DNA from: CAZXVW01 sp964644025
Lineage (GTDB): Bacteria; Acidobacteriota; Terriglobia; Bryobacterales; Bryobacteraceae
Length of the DNA stretch: 12,033 bases
Assembly (NCBI GenBank): GCA_964644025.1
Contig: CAZXVW010000135.1
Coordinates: forward strand, 1 to 12,033
Direction: 5' to 3'
Under the pieces are notes generated by a model. It ran no database searches. It was not told where the DNA came from and saw nothing but the letters and a program-made list of their open reading frames with translations. Every line of letters begins with the position of its first letter. Within the stretch, counting starts at the first letter, position 1. Below are positions 1 through 5,975 of this stretch, piece after piece. The translations under genes and the position numbers were made by a program.

Positions 1-1
1 T

Positions 2-1228
2 GATGCGCACCTGGCCGCGGAGACCGCCATTCACAACTTCGATATGGCCGCCTTCTACACGAACTTCTTGCGGGACATCCACGACATCCAAAGCGACGAT
101 GGTGCGGTTACCGACACGGTTCCCCACAAGTACGGCCGGCGGCCGGCCGACCCGGCCTGGGGCAGCGCCTACCCGCTGCTGGTCTGGTACCTGTATAGCT
201 ACTACGGCGATCACCGGGTCCTGGAGGAGCACTACGACGGCATCAAGGCGTGGGCGGACTTTCTCTCCACGAAAGCCGACGGGAACATCGTGAACTACTC
301 TTACTACGGTGACTGGGTATCCGTCGAGCCGACACCCGGCAGCCTCGTTTCCACGTTTTACTATTACTGGAGCACGGACATCGTGGCCCGCGCGGCCGGG
401 ATCCTGGGCAAGACCGCTGATGCGCAGGCTTACCGCCGGCGGGCGGAGGCCATTCGCGAGGCTTTCCACCGCAAGTTCTACAACGCGGAGACGGGCGCCT
501 ATGCCAACGGAAGCCAGTCGGCAAACGTGCTTCCCCTGTACCTGAACATGGTTCCGAAAGGGGCTGTGGGACGGATTCGGCGGAGTCTGCGGGATAGCAT
601 CGTCTACGCGCATAACACCCACCTGACCACGGGTATCGCCGGCACGAAGTACCTGCTGCCGTACCTGACGCGGGCCGGGATGCCGGACCTGGCCTATGAA
701 CTGGCCGCCCAGGAGACGTACCCGAGCTGGGGATACATGGTCCGGCACGGCGCCACGACGCTGTGGGAGCTCTGGCAAGAGAAAACCGGCCCGTCGATGA
801 ACTCGCACAACCACCCGATGTTCGGCAGCGTCGGGGCGTGGTACTACGAAGCGCTGGCTGGTATCGCGCCGGACCCGAAGCAGCCCGGCTACCGGCGCAT
901 CGTGATCCAGCCTCAGATGGTGAGAGACCTGGAGTGGGCCTCCGGCACTCTGCAAACCCCGTTGGGCCAGGTTTCCTGCTCCTGGCGGCGCAGCGAGGAC
1001 GCGGCGCGGCTGGACGTGGAGATCCCGGCCGGGGCCACCGCCGAGATCCATGTGCCGAAACTGCGGCCCGGCAACCGGGTGATCACGGAAGGTGGAAACG
1101 CCGTTTGGAGAGACGGGTCTTACCAGTCCGGCGTGGCCGGGGTTAGCGCGGCGCGGGAGACGTCCAGGGACGTGGTGATCGAAGCCGGGTCCGGGCGCTA
1201 CTCGTTCCGGCTAAAGGTGATGGAATGA
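2..1228 (+). CDS. Alpha-L-rhamnosidase, GH78 family, C-terminal part (5' end outside window)
   Basis: Hydrolyses terminal alpha-L-rhamnose from glycans or glycosides, probably in the periplasm or outside the cell. The frame is open from base 2, so an internal ATG at 44 is not the start and at least 408 residues are visible. The first residues, DAHL, are the usual tail of the conserved GH78 stretch R-D-E-R-x-G-W-x-G-D-A, whose remainder lies left of the window. The (alpha/alpha)6 catalytic barrel follows, with DPAWGSAYP (about residues 50-58), YYGDW, and the hallmark TTLWELW followed by SMNSHNHPMFGSV; the Glu of WELW (767-769) aligns with the catalytic base. From about residue 300 a beta-sandwich domain of the rhamnosidase C-terminal type follows. 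The stop is TGA at 1226-1228. Family assignment is firm; substrate is not visible. The sulfatase and oxidoreductase downstream suggest glycan breakdown. Confidence 0.93.
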   Translation, partial: DAHLAAETAIHNFDMAAFYTNFLRDIHDIQSDDGAVTDTVPHKYGRRPADPAWGSAYPLLVWYLYSYYGDHRVLEEHYDGIKAWADFLSTKADGNIVNYSYYGDWVSVEPTPGSLVSTFYYYWSTDIVARAAGILGKTADAQAYRRRAEAIREAFHRKFYNAETGAYANGSQSANVLPLYLNMVPKGAVGRIRRSLRDSIVYAHNTHLTTGIAGTKYLLPYLTRAGMPDLAYELAAQETYPSWGYMVRHGATTLWELWQEKTGPSMNSHNHPMFGSVGAWYYEALAGIAPDPKQPGYRRIVIQPQMVRDLEWASGTLQTPLGQVSCSWRRSEDAARLDVEIPAGATAEIHVPKLRPGNRVITEGGNAVWRDGSYQSGVAGVSAARETSRDVVIEAGSGRYSFRLKVME

Positions 1229-1251
1229 AGCGCAAGGCGGCCGGTGGAGGT

Positions 1252-1308
1252 GGGTGAAAGTTCACTCCCCGGGTGAATTCGCGCACCGGAAGTTGGGTGA
1301 AATTTCAT
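1252..1308 (+). promoter_or_regulatory. Putative enhancer sites: three GGGTGAA repeats, two within palindromes
   Basis: GGGTGAA occurs at 1252-1258, 1271-1277 and 1295-1301, all in the same orientation. The first and third extend into near-perfect palindromes, GTGAAAGTTCAC (1254-1265) and GTGAAATTTCAT (1297-1308), whose starts are 43 bp apart, about four helical turns. They lie roughly 35-90 bp upstream of the sigma-54-type promoter at 1339-1355, the usual side and range for an activator of the NtrC family. Binding by such an activator is inference; the repeats themselves are read directly. Confidence 0.55.
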
Positions 1309-1338
1309 GTAACGCCTTGAAATCACAGGGACTAAGGT

Positions 1339-1355
1339 TTGGCACGGGAAGTGCA
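1339..1355 (+). promoter_or_regulatory. Sigma-54 (RpoN) -24/-12 promoter
   Basis: TTGGCACGGGAAGTGCA matches the consensus YTGGCACGrNNNTTGCW at every defined position except one (G for the first T of TTGC). The invariant GG (1341-1342) and GC (1353-1354) are separated by exactly 10 bases. The site is intergenic, in a locally AT-richer stretch, with repeated palindromes upstream. The predicted transcription start is about 1366. It would read into the hairpin region at 1370-1475 and possibly on to the cytochrome gene. Confidence 0.72.
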
Positions 1356-1365
1356 CGTTTATTGG

Positions 1366-1475
1366 CAACTAAGTCGTCATTGACTTAATAGCATCCCCGG
1401 CGGCGAGACCCAGCTCGCCGCTTGCCCCTCCGAACGGGCCACGGTGTCCCCTCCCCGTGGCCCGTAGTCCTTTTT
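1366..1475 (+). ncRNA. Candidate sigma-54-dependent small RNA (about 110 nt, three stem-loops)
   Basis: The transcript predicted from the promoter at 1339-1355 folds into three perfect stems read directly from the sequence. Stem 1 is TAAGTC/GACTTA (1370-1375 with 1382-1387, 6-nt loop). Stem 2 is GCGGCGAG/CTCGCCGC (1400-1407 with 1414-1421, 6-nt loop). Stem 3 is an 11-bp stem, 1434-1444 with 1455-1465, followed by five T. CCCCTCC occurs twice: unpaired between stems 2 and 3 (1425-1431) and in the loop of stem 3 (1448-1454). This C-rich motif complements GGAGG-type ribosome-binding sites, as in known C-rich-loop bacterial sRNAs, so a translational regulator is possible. No convincing protein is encoded here. 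The alternative is a 5' leader with conditional termination for the cytochrome gene, or an Rfam acidobacterial RNA family that I could not check. Confidence 0.5.
1434..1475 (+). terminator. Intrinsic-terminator-like hairpin with short T tract
   Basis: An 11-bp perfect GC-rich stem (ACGGGCCACGG pairing with CCGTGGCCCGT, 1434-1444 with 1455-1465) encloses a 10-nt loop. It is followed by AGTCC and then TTTTT (1471-1475). The T run starts five bases past the stem, which weakens it as a classical terminator. It would end a transcript started at about 1366. Confidence 0.55.
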
Positions 1476-1476
1476 G

Positions 1477-1565
1477 GGGCGCCTCCTCCGTCAGCTCCCC
1501 TTTATCAGGAGTGCTGGCGCCCGATACCGGCAGGAACCGAATTCCCAGCAGTTACCGGCCGGTAT
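1477..1565 (+). promoter_or_regulatory. Structured leader upstream of the cytochrome gene
   Basis: Two more inverted repeats lie between the terminator-like hairpin and the cytochrome gene. GGGCGCC (1477-1483) pairs with GGCGCCC (1516-1522). Inside it, CTCC (1495-1498) can pair with GGAG (1508-1511). ATACCGGC (1524-1531) pairs with GCCGGTAT (1558-1565). The last arm also forms a local palindrome, ACCGGCCGGT (1554-1563), so alternative folds are possible. No known riboswitch class is recognised. Confidence 0.3.
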
Positions 1566-1568
1566 ACT
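1563..1568 (+). promoter_or_regulatory. Possible sigma-70 -10 box (TATACT) of the cytochrome gene
   Basis: TATACT matches TATAAT at five of six positions. It lies 12 bases before the ATG at 1581, so initiation near 1575 would give an almost leaderless mRNA. This fits the absence of a Shine-Dalgarno sequence before that ATG. No good -35 box is visible at 17 bp. Confidence 0.35.
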
Positions 1569-1580
1569 TGTGTTGATGAC

Positions 1581-2141
1581 ATGACCAAGCTCGCCGTCGC
1601 ATGTTTTTTCGTGTTCGCACTTGAGGCCGCCGGTGCTTCCGAACTGAAACTCGGCCAACCGGCGCCGCGGGCGGTTCTTCCCCGGCCGGACGCGGCGCGG
1701 GGCAAGAAGGTGCTGGTGTTGGGCACGGTACCCAAATGGTTGAAGGACGCTGCGGGAGCGTTGGCCAGGGCGGGGGCGGCGGTGTCGGTTTCCCGGGCGG
1801 TTCCCGCCGGGCGGGCGCTGCTGGTGGATGAGGCCGGCTACCTGCGCTGGAAGGGCGAGGCGCCCGGCTCGGTGGCCGACAGCGTAGCCCTGGTGAAGGA
1901 ATGGGAGGACGGCAAGGCGATCTTCCGGTATCGCTGCGCGCGCTGTCACGGTGAAGACGGCAGAGACACCAGCTACCCGGGCATCGTGCCACTGGCCGGG
2001 ATCGGGAACCGGCTGACGCGGGTGCAGATCCGGGAGAAACTGCGTCCCGCGGTAGTTGGGCCGGACTACATTCTGGTGCGGGGCGATCCTTTCACGGCGC
2101 GGCAGTTTGCGGCCTTGCTGACCTTTCTCGCCGGGCTATAG
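1581..2141 (+). CDS. Secreted protein with redoxin-like N-terminus and single-haem cytochrome c domain
   Basis: A 186-residue protein exported to the periplasm, where it probably carries one covalent haem. Residues 1-20 form a signal peptide (MTKLAVACFF start, likely cut near AGA-S). Residues about 22-105 resemble a redoxin/thioredoxin fold: it opens with KLGQPAP, has a strand KKVLVLGT, and LLVDEAGYLRWKGE resembles the late beta-hairpin of the AhpC/redoxin group. It lacks cysteines, so it would be redox-dead. Residues 110-186 are a short c-type domain with CARCH (C119, C122, H123) and a final helix ending TFLAGL. Oddly, the mature chain has no methionine and no second histidine, so no usual distal haem ligand is visible. 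ATG 1581 was chosen because it gives the signal peptide; no ribosome-binding site precedes it. The sulfatase follows 54 bp later. The cytochrome call is firm, the redoxin relationship tentative. Confidence 0.8.
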   Translation: MTKLAVACFFVFALEAAGASELKLGQPAPRAVLPRPDAARGKKVLVLGTVPKWLKDAAGALARAGAAVSVSRAVPAGRALLVDEAGYLRWKGEAPGSVADSVALVKEWEDGKAIFRYRCARCHGEDGRDTSYPGIVPLAGIGNRLTRVQIREKLRPAVVGPDYILVRGDPFTARQFAALLTFLAGL

Positions 2142-2195
2142 AGGGGCCGGCCGGGATTGTTCTGCGTGCTGGCGAGACGGTAAGCTCAAGGGGAT

Positions 2196-3581
2196 ATGAA
2201 AGCTTCGCTGAGTCTGCTGATCCTGTTGATTTTTGCGGCGGCGGTATTCGCGGCCCCGCCCAACGTGGTGATTCTGTTCGCCGACGATCTGGGCTACGGC
2301 GACCTTGGAACCTATGGTCACCCCACCATTGCCACGCCGCGACTGGACCGCATGGCCGCCGAGGGCCAGAAGTGGACCGATTTCTACGTGGGGGCGAGCG
2401 TGTGTACTCCGAGCCGGGCGGCGTTGCTGACCGGGCGGCTGCCGGTCCGGAGCGGAATGACCGATGAGCGGAACCGCGTGCTGTTTCCAGATTCGCACGG
2501 CGGGCTGCCACCGGAGGAGGTGACCATCGCCGAAGTCCTCAAGCAACGCGGCTACGCCACCGCGGCCATCGGCAAGTGGCACCTGGGACACCTTCCGCAG
2601 TACCTGCCGACGCGGCAGGGGTTCGATTCCTATTACGGAATTCCCTATTCCAACGACATGGACAAGGTCCCTGGCGCTCCGAAAGGGCGCGCCCTGTTCC
2701 TGAACCCGAAGTTCGAGAATTTCAACGTGCCGCTGATGCGGAACGAAGCGATCATCGAGCGCCCGGCGGACCAGCGCACCATCACCCGGCGTTACACCGC
2801 CGAAGCAGTGAAGTTCATCCAGGCGCACCGGGACGGGCCTTTCTTTGTCTACCTGGCTTACAACTTCCCGCACGTCCCCCTCTTCCGTTCGGAAAAGTTC
2901 GCCGGGGTGAGCCTGCGCGGGCTTTACGGCGATGTCGTCGAGGAAATTGACTGGAGCGTGGGGCAGATCCTGGATGCGCTGCGGGAGGCTGGTCTGGCGG
3001 AGAACACGCTGGTGGTGTTTACCTCGGACAACGGGCCGTGGCTCACCTTCCGCACCCTGGGAGGATCGGCCGGGCCGCTGCGCGGCGGCAAGGGGTCGAC
3101 CTGGGAAGGCGGCATGCGCGAGCCGGCCATTTTCTGGTGGCCCGGCAAGATCCGGCCCGGGGTGATTCGCCAGATGGGCAGCACGCTGGACCTGCTGCCC
3201 ACGATCGCGAAGCTGGCCGGCGCGAAGGCGCCGGCGGACCGGACGCTGGACGGCTACGACATTTCTCCCGTACTATTGGGCGCCGGGAAGAGCCCCCGCC
3301 AGACGATGTTCTTCTACCGGGGAACACGGCTTTTCGCTGCCAGGGCAGGGCAGTACAAGGCGCATTTCCTGACCCGCGCCGGCTACGGGGACAAGGCCGC
3401 CCGGCTCCACGATCCTCCGTTGCTCTATGACCTGGGCCTGGATCCCGGCGAGCGTTGGGATGTGGCGCGCGAGCATCCAGATGTAATTGCGCGAATCCGG
3501 AAGATCGTGGCCGCGCACGCGGCGACGGTGAAGCCGGCCGCCGACCAGCTCGCCAAGCGTTCACCGGAGGCGCTGCGCTAA
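2196..3581 (+). CDS. Secreted type I sulfatase (arylsulfatase A-like, formylglycine-dependent)
   Basis: Hydrolyses sulfate esters, probably from glycans, in the periplasm or outside. The 461-residue protein starts with a signal peptide (MKASLSLLIL..., likely cut after VFA, residue 19). Full active-site equipment is visible: metal-binding D30-D31 in FADDLGYGD, the C70-T-P-S-R74 motif whose Cys is converted to formylglycine, K127 and H129 in GKWHLGH, H226 in FPHVPL, D278-N279 in TSDNG, and K299 in GGKGSTWEGG. Maturation needs a formylglycine-generating enzyme, not in this window. Length is normal for the family. AAGGGG (2188-2193) sits only two bases before the ATG, an unusually short spacing, but the signal peptide fixes the start. 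It lies 54 bp after the cytochrome gene and 107 bp before the oxidoreductase, so a shared transcript is plausible. Substrate is unknown; sulfated rhamnose polymers are a guess from the GH78 neighbour. Confidence 0.95.
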   Translation: MKASLSLLILLIFAAAVFAAPPNVVILFADDLGYGDLGTYGHPTIATPRLDRMAAEGQKWTDFYVGASVCTPSRAALLTGRLPVRSGMTDERNRVLFPDSHGGLPPEEVTIAEVLKQRGYATAAIGKWHLGHLPQYLPTRQGFDSYYGIPYSNDMDKVPGAPKGRALFLNPKFENFNVPLMRNEAIIERPADQRTITRRYTAEAVKFIQAHRDGPFFVYLAYNFPHVPLFRSEKFAGVSLRGLYGDVVEEIDWSVGQILDALREAGLAENTLVVFTSDNGPWLTFRTLGGSAGPLRGGKGSTWEGGMREPAIFWWPGKIRPGVIRQMGSTLDLLPTIAKLAGAKAPADRTLDGYDISPVLLGAGKSPRQTMFFYRGTRLFAARAGQYKAHFLTRAGYGDKAARLHDPPLLYDLGLDPGERWDVAREHPDVIARIRKIVAAHAATVKPAADQLAKRSPEALR

Positions 3582-3674
3582 GGTCGCCGTCGCCCCCGGG
3601 CAGAGGATCCACTGCGCGGCCGCAGCCGCACCCGTGGCGGCCCGGTTCGCACTATGCTGGTAGTCTCGGTAACC

Positions 3675-3681
3675 AAGGAGG
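3675..3681 (+). promoter_or_regulatory. Strong Shine-Dalgarno of the oxidoreductase gene
   Basis: AAGGAGG lies seven bases before the ATG at 3689. It fixes that start and excludes the longer in-frame extension reaching back into the sulfatase gene. A TATGCT (3653-3658) upstream could be a -10 box, but no -35 is evident. Confidence 0.75.
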
Positions 3682-3688
3682 TAGCAGA

Positions 3689-4879
3689 ATGCGGCAAACC
3701 CGGAGAGGATTTCTGAAAGGCGCCGGCGGGGCCATCGCCGGCGCGCCCCTGTTTGTCCCGGCCACGGTGCGGGGCGCCAATGACCGGCTCACCTACGGCA
3801 TGATCGGCACCGGCAGCCGCGGCCGGCACCTGAATCAAATATTCCAGAACATCGGTGCGCAATGCGTGGCGCTGTGCGATGTCTACGAGCCCTACCTGGA
3901 GCAGGCCCGGCAGCAATCGCCCGCCGGTGTCAGAACATATCTGGATTACCACGATCTGCTGGCGCGGGAGGAGGTGGATTTCGTCGTCATCGCCACCCCG
4001 GATCACCAGCACCGGCCCTGCTTGCTGGCGGCGCTCAAGGCCGGCAAGGATGTCTACCAGGAGAAGCCGCTTTCGCTCTCGCTCGAGGAGAGCCGGATCA
4101 TGGTAGAAGCGGTCCGGGCCACCGATAGGGTGGTTCAGATCGGCATGCAGCGGCGCAGCATGCCGTTCATCCACCGGGCCAGGAGACTCATTGAAGAGGG
4201 GATGATCGGCCGGATCTCGATGGTGCGAGCGAAATGGAACTGGCACTTCGACTTGCCGCTGGACAATTCGCCCCTGCCGGGCAAGCTGGATTGGGAACGG
4301 TTCCAGGGGCCGGCCAAACACCGGCCGCTCGAGCCGATGCGCTTTCGCTGGTGGCGCGCTTTCTGGGACTACTCCGGCGGGAACGTGACCGACCAGGGGA
4401 CGCACCTGATGGACGTGGTCCAGTGGCTGGCCGGTTCCGGTCCGCCGCGCACGGCCGTCTGCCGCGGCAAGATCATCAACGCGCCCGGCGCCGAGGTCCC
4501 GAACGTTTTCTCGGCGGTCTTCGAGTACGACGATTTCATCGCCACCTGGACCCTGGACTACCGCACCGCGTTCGAGAACGACTGGTCCATCACCTTCATC
4601 GGCGAGAACGGCGCGATGATTCTCGACCGCACCGGCTGCCGGGTCTTTGACGATCCCGGCGCTTCGGCCACGCCGTGGGACATGAAGAAGGAGTCGCAAC
4701 TGATTTACCGGGAGGCCGACCGCGACCCGGGTGACGCCCACATGAAGAACATGCTCGCCTGTGTCCGGTCACGCCAGGAGCCGAACTGCCCGATCGAGGT
4801 GGCCGCCGCAGCGGTAGCCGGTCCGCATCTGGCCAACATTGCTTACCGGGAGAACCGGCTGGTGAGCCGGGGCGCCTGA
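3689..4879 (+). CDS. Gfo/Idh/MocA family oxidoreductase with Tat signal
   Basis: A NAD(P)-dependent sugar or cyclitol dehydrogenase-type enzyme, 396 residues. The N-terminus MRQTRRGFLKG has the twin-arginine RRxFLK motif followed by a weakly hydrophobic segment to about residue 28, so export of the folded, cofactor-loaded protein is likely. The Rossmann domain has G-T-G-S-R-G (40-45), the acidic strand end CD (63-64), and the family signature QEKPLS with catalytic Lys126. The C-terminal alpha/beta domain has DQGTHLMD (D235, H239), the usual catalytic Asp/His pair, and the late DAHMKNMLACVRSR region. The start is fixed by AAGGAGG at 3675. Exported members of this type are numerous in Acidobacteria and Planctomycetes and often lie beside glycan-degrading genes, as here. 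Exact substrate cannot be read from the sequence. It ends 39 bp before the convergent POTRA/HEAT gene. Confidence 0.93.
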   Translation: MRQTRRGFLKGAGGAIAGAPLFVPATVRGANDRLTYGMIGTGSRGRHLNQIFQNIGAQCVALCDVYEPYLEQARQQSPAGVRTYLDYHDLLAREEVDFVVIATPDHQHRPCLLAALKAGKDVYQEKPLSLSLEESRIMVEAVRATDRVVQIGMQRRSMPFIHRARRLIEEGMIGRISMVRAKWNWHFDLPLDNSPLPGKLDWERFQGPAKHRPLEPMRFRWWRAFWDYSGGNVTDQGTHLMDVVQWLAGSGPPRTAVCRGKIINAPGAEVPNVFSAVFEYDDFIATWTLDYRTAFENDWSITFIGENGAMILDRTGCRVFDDPGASATPWDMKKESQLIYREADRDPGDAHMKNMLACVRSRQEPNCPIEVAAAAVAGPHLANIAYRENRLVSRGA

Positions 4880-4918
4880 CGGGAGCCCACGCCGCGACAC
4901 GGGGGCGTTTCGGGCCGG

Positions 4919-5959
4919 CTATTTCTTGTGCCTGGACTTGTTGCCCGCGGCCAGGGCGGCCGCCTCGTCGATCAATTCTTCGCGGTGATCCGAAGACCAG
5001 GCCTGCTGGATGTCTTTCTCCTTCATCCCCAGGACCCGGCCGAGCAGGATGTAGGCGGGCAGGGCGTGCGGCAAGTGTTTCCACCGCGCCATGTCGATCA
5101 AGGCGGGCAGCGCCCGCTGGCGGATCTGCTCGAGCGTTTCCGCGTCGCGGTCCTCAGTAAGGTTCACCAGGTTGACCGCGGCGGTGCTGCGGTCCGTCCA
5201 GATGATCGAGTTCAGCATTTCAATCAGCCAGGTGGCCGGAATGCGGATATCGAGTGACGGCTTGCGCCGCGCCAGCACCCCGATGGCGGCCAGCGAGCGC
5301 ATGGCGTTGTTGCGGACGGTGTCGTCCGGGTCGCGCAGCGCGTACAGCAGATCGTTGACCACCGCTTTTTTGTCCGGCGCGTAGCCGATGACGTAAGCGG
5401 CGATGGCCCGGTGCTCTTCGTTCATCGAGTTCCGCAGCACGTCCCGGATCACCTCGAGGTGCTTGCCGGCTTCCGCGACGAATTCCTCCTGGCGGGCGCG
5501 GCAAGCCGGGTTCGCCATCAGCGAGTGTCCCTGCGTCAGGTCCTCGGCGGTGTCCTTGGTCCGCACGGCTTCGCCCAGCGCGGCCAGGAAATGAACGTAG
5601 GTCTGATGAATTTCTTCCGGAAGCAGGACCGGATCGGTTGGCGGGTTCCGGTAATCGAAGTGGGGGGCGCCGCGCTCTTCGATGCCCACGTAGAGAATGG
5701 CCTTGCCTTCGTCGCAGCAAACGGCCTGCAGGTACGCCCGGGCTACCCCCGGCAGGTTCTCGATGGCCTCCTCGGCGTCCCCTTTCGACCGGGGCAGCGG
5801 GCCGCCTTCGCGCGCGCCCAGCGCCGCCCTCGCTTCCTGCTCGGAGACCTTCCGCAGACCGTAAAAGTCAATGATGCCGATCTCGGGTCCCTGCGCCGGG
5901 AGCAGCCCCGCGAGCAGGCAAACTAAGACTAACCCTTTCCGCAAATCTGTTAGACGCAC
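4919..5959 (-). CDS. Secreted protein with POTRA-like domain and HEAT-type repeats
   Basis: Function unknown. I start it at GTG (5957-5959), which gives a clean signal peptide (MRLTDLRKGLVLVCLLAGLL, cut near LPA-Q) and 346 residues. A longer reading from 6019 adds a basic, arginine-rich stretch overlapping the upstream gene and is less likely. No clear ribosome-binding site precedes the GTG. Residues about 26-96 resemble a POTRA domain: a strand with IGIIDFYGLRKVS, an alternating helix region, ENLPGVARAYLQAV, then a final strand ILYVGIEERG. Residues about 165-230 and 255-315 are helical pairs typical of HEAT repeats (for example YALRDPDDTVRNNAMRSLAAIG). The C-terminus is lysine/histidine rich (KSRHKK). 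There is no lipobox, so it should be soluble periplasmic, perhaps a scaffold for envelope proteins. It lies 16 bp after the zinc-ribbon membrane protein gene, probably in one operon. The HEAT part is more secure than the POTRA part. Confidence 0.75.
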   Translation of the reverse strand: MRLTDLRKGLVLVCLLAGLLPAQGPEIGIIDFYGLRKVSEQEARAALGAREGGPLPRSKGDAEEAIENLPGVARAYLQAVCCDEGKAILYVGIEERGAPHFDYRNPPTDPVLLPEEIHQTYVHFLAALGEAVRTKDTAEDLTQGHSLMANPACRARQEEFVAEAGKHLEVIRDVLRNSMNEEHRAIAAYVIGYAPDKKAVVNDLLYALRDPDDTVRNNAMRSLAAIGVLARRKPSLDIRIPATWLIEMLNSIIWTDRSTAAVNLVNLTEDRDAETLEQIRQRALPALIDMARWKHLPHALPAYILLGRVLGMKEKDIQQAWSSDHREELIDEAAALAAGNKSRHKK

Positions 5960-5975
5960 GCGGGGCCGGGAACGG

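Noticed and set aside
1422..1580. In-frame N-terminal extension of the cytochrome gene starting at TTG 1422
   Set aside because: The extension would place about 53 non-conserved residues before a clean signal peptide, and its DNA is occupied by strong hairpins. ATG 1581 fits much better.
3455..3688. 78-codon in-frame extension of the oxidoreductase overlapping the sulfatase 3' end
   Set aside because: The twin-arginine signal must be N-terminal, and AAGGAGG at 3675-3681 marks ATG 3689 as the start.
4241..4256. Second sigma-54-like site, TGGCACTTCGACTTGC
   Set aside because: The GG and GC are 11 bases apart, not 10, and the site lies inside the oxidoreductase coding sequence where these codons are explained by the protein.
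3578..4741. 387-codon open frame on the minus strand opposite the oxidoreductase
   Set aside because: It is a mirror of a GC-rich coding sequence. The composition (many Arg, Pro, Gly, His) matches no family, while the + frame has all Gfo/Idh/MocA motifs.
4880..4918. Possible bidirectional terminator between the convergent oxidoreductase and POTRA/HEAT genes
   Set aside because: Only weak, broken GC-rich pairing is visible and there is no T tract on either strand.
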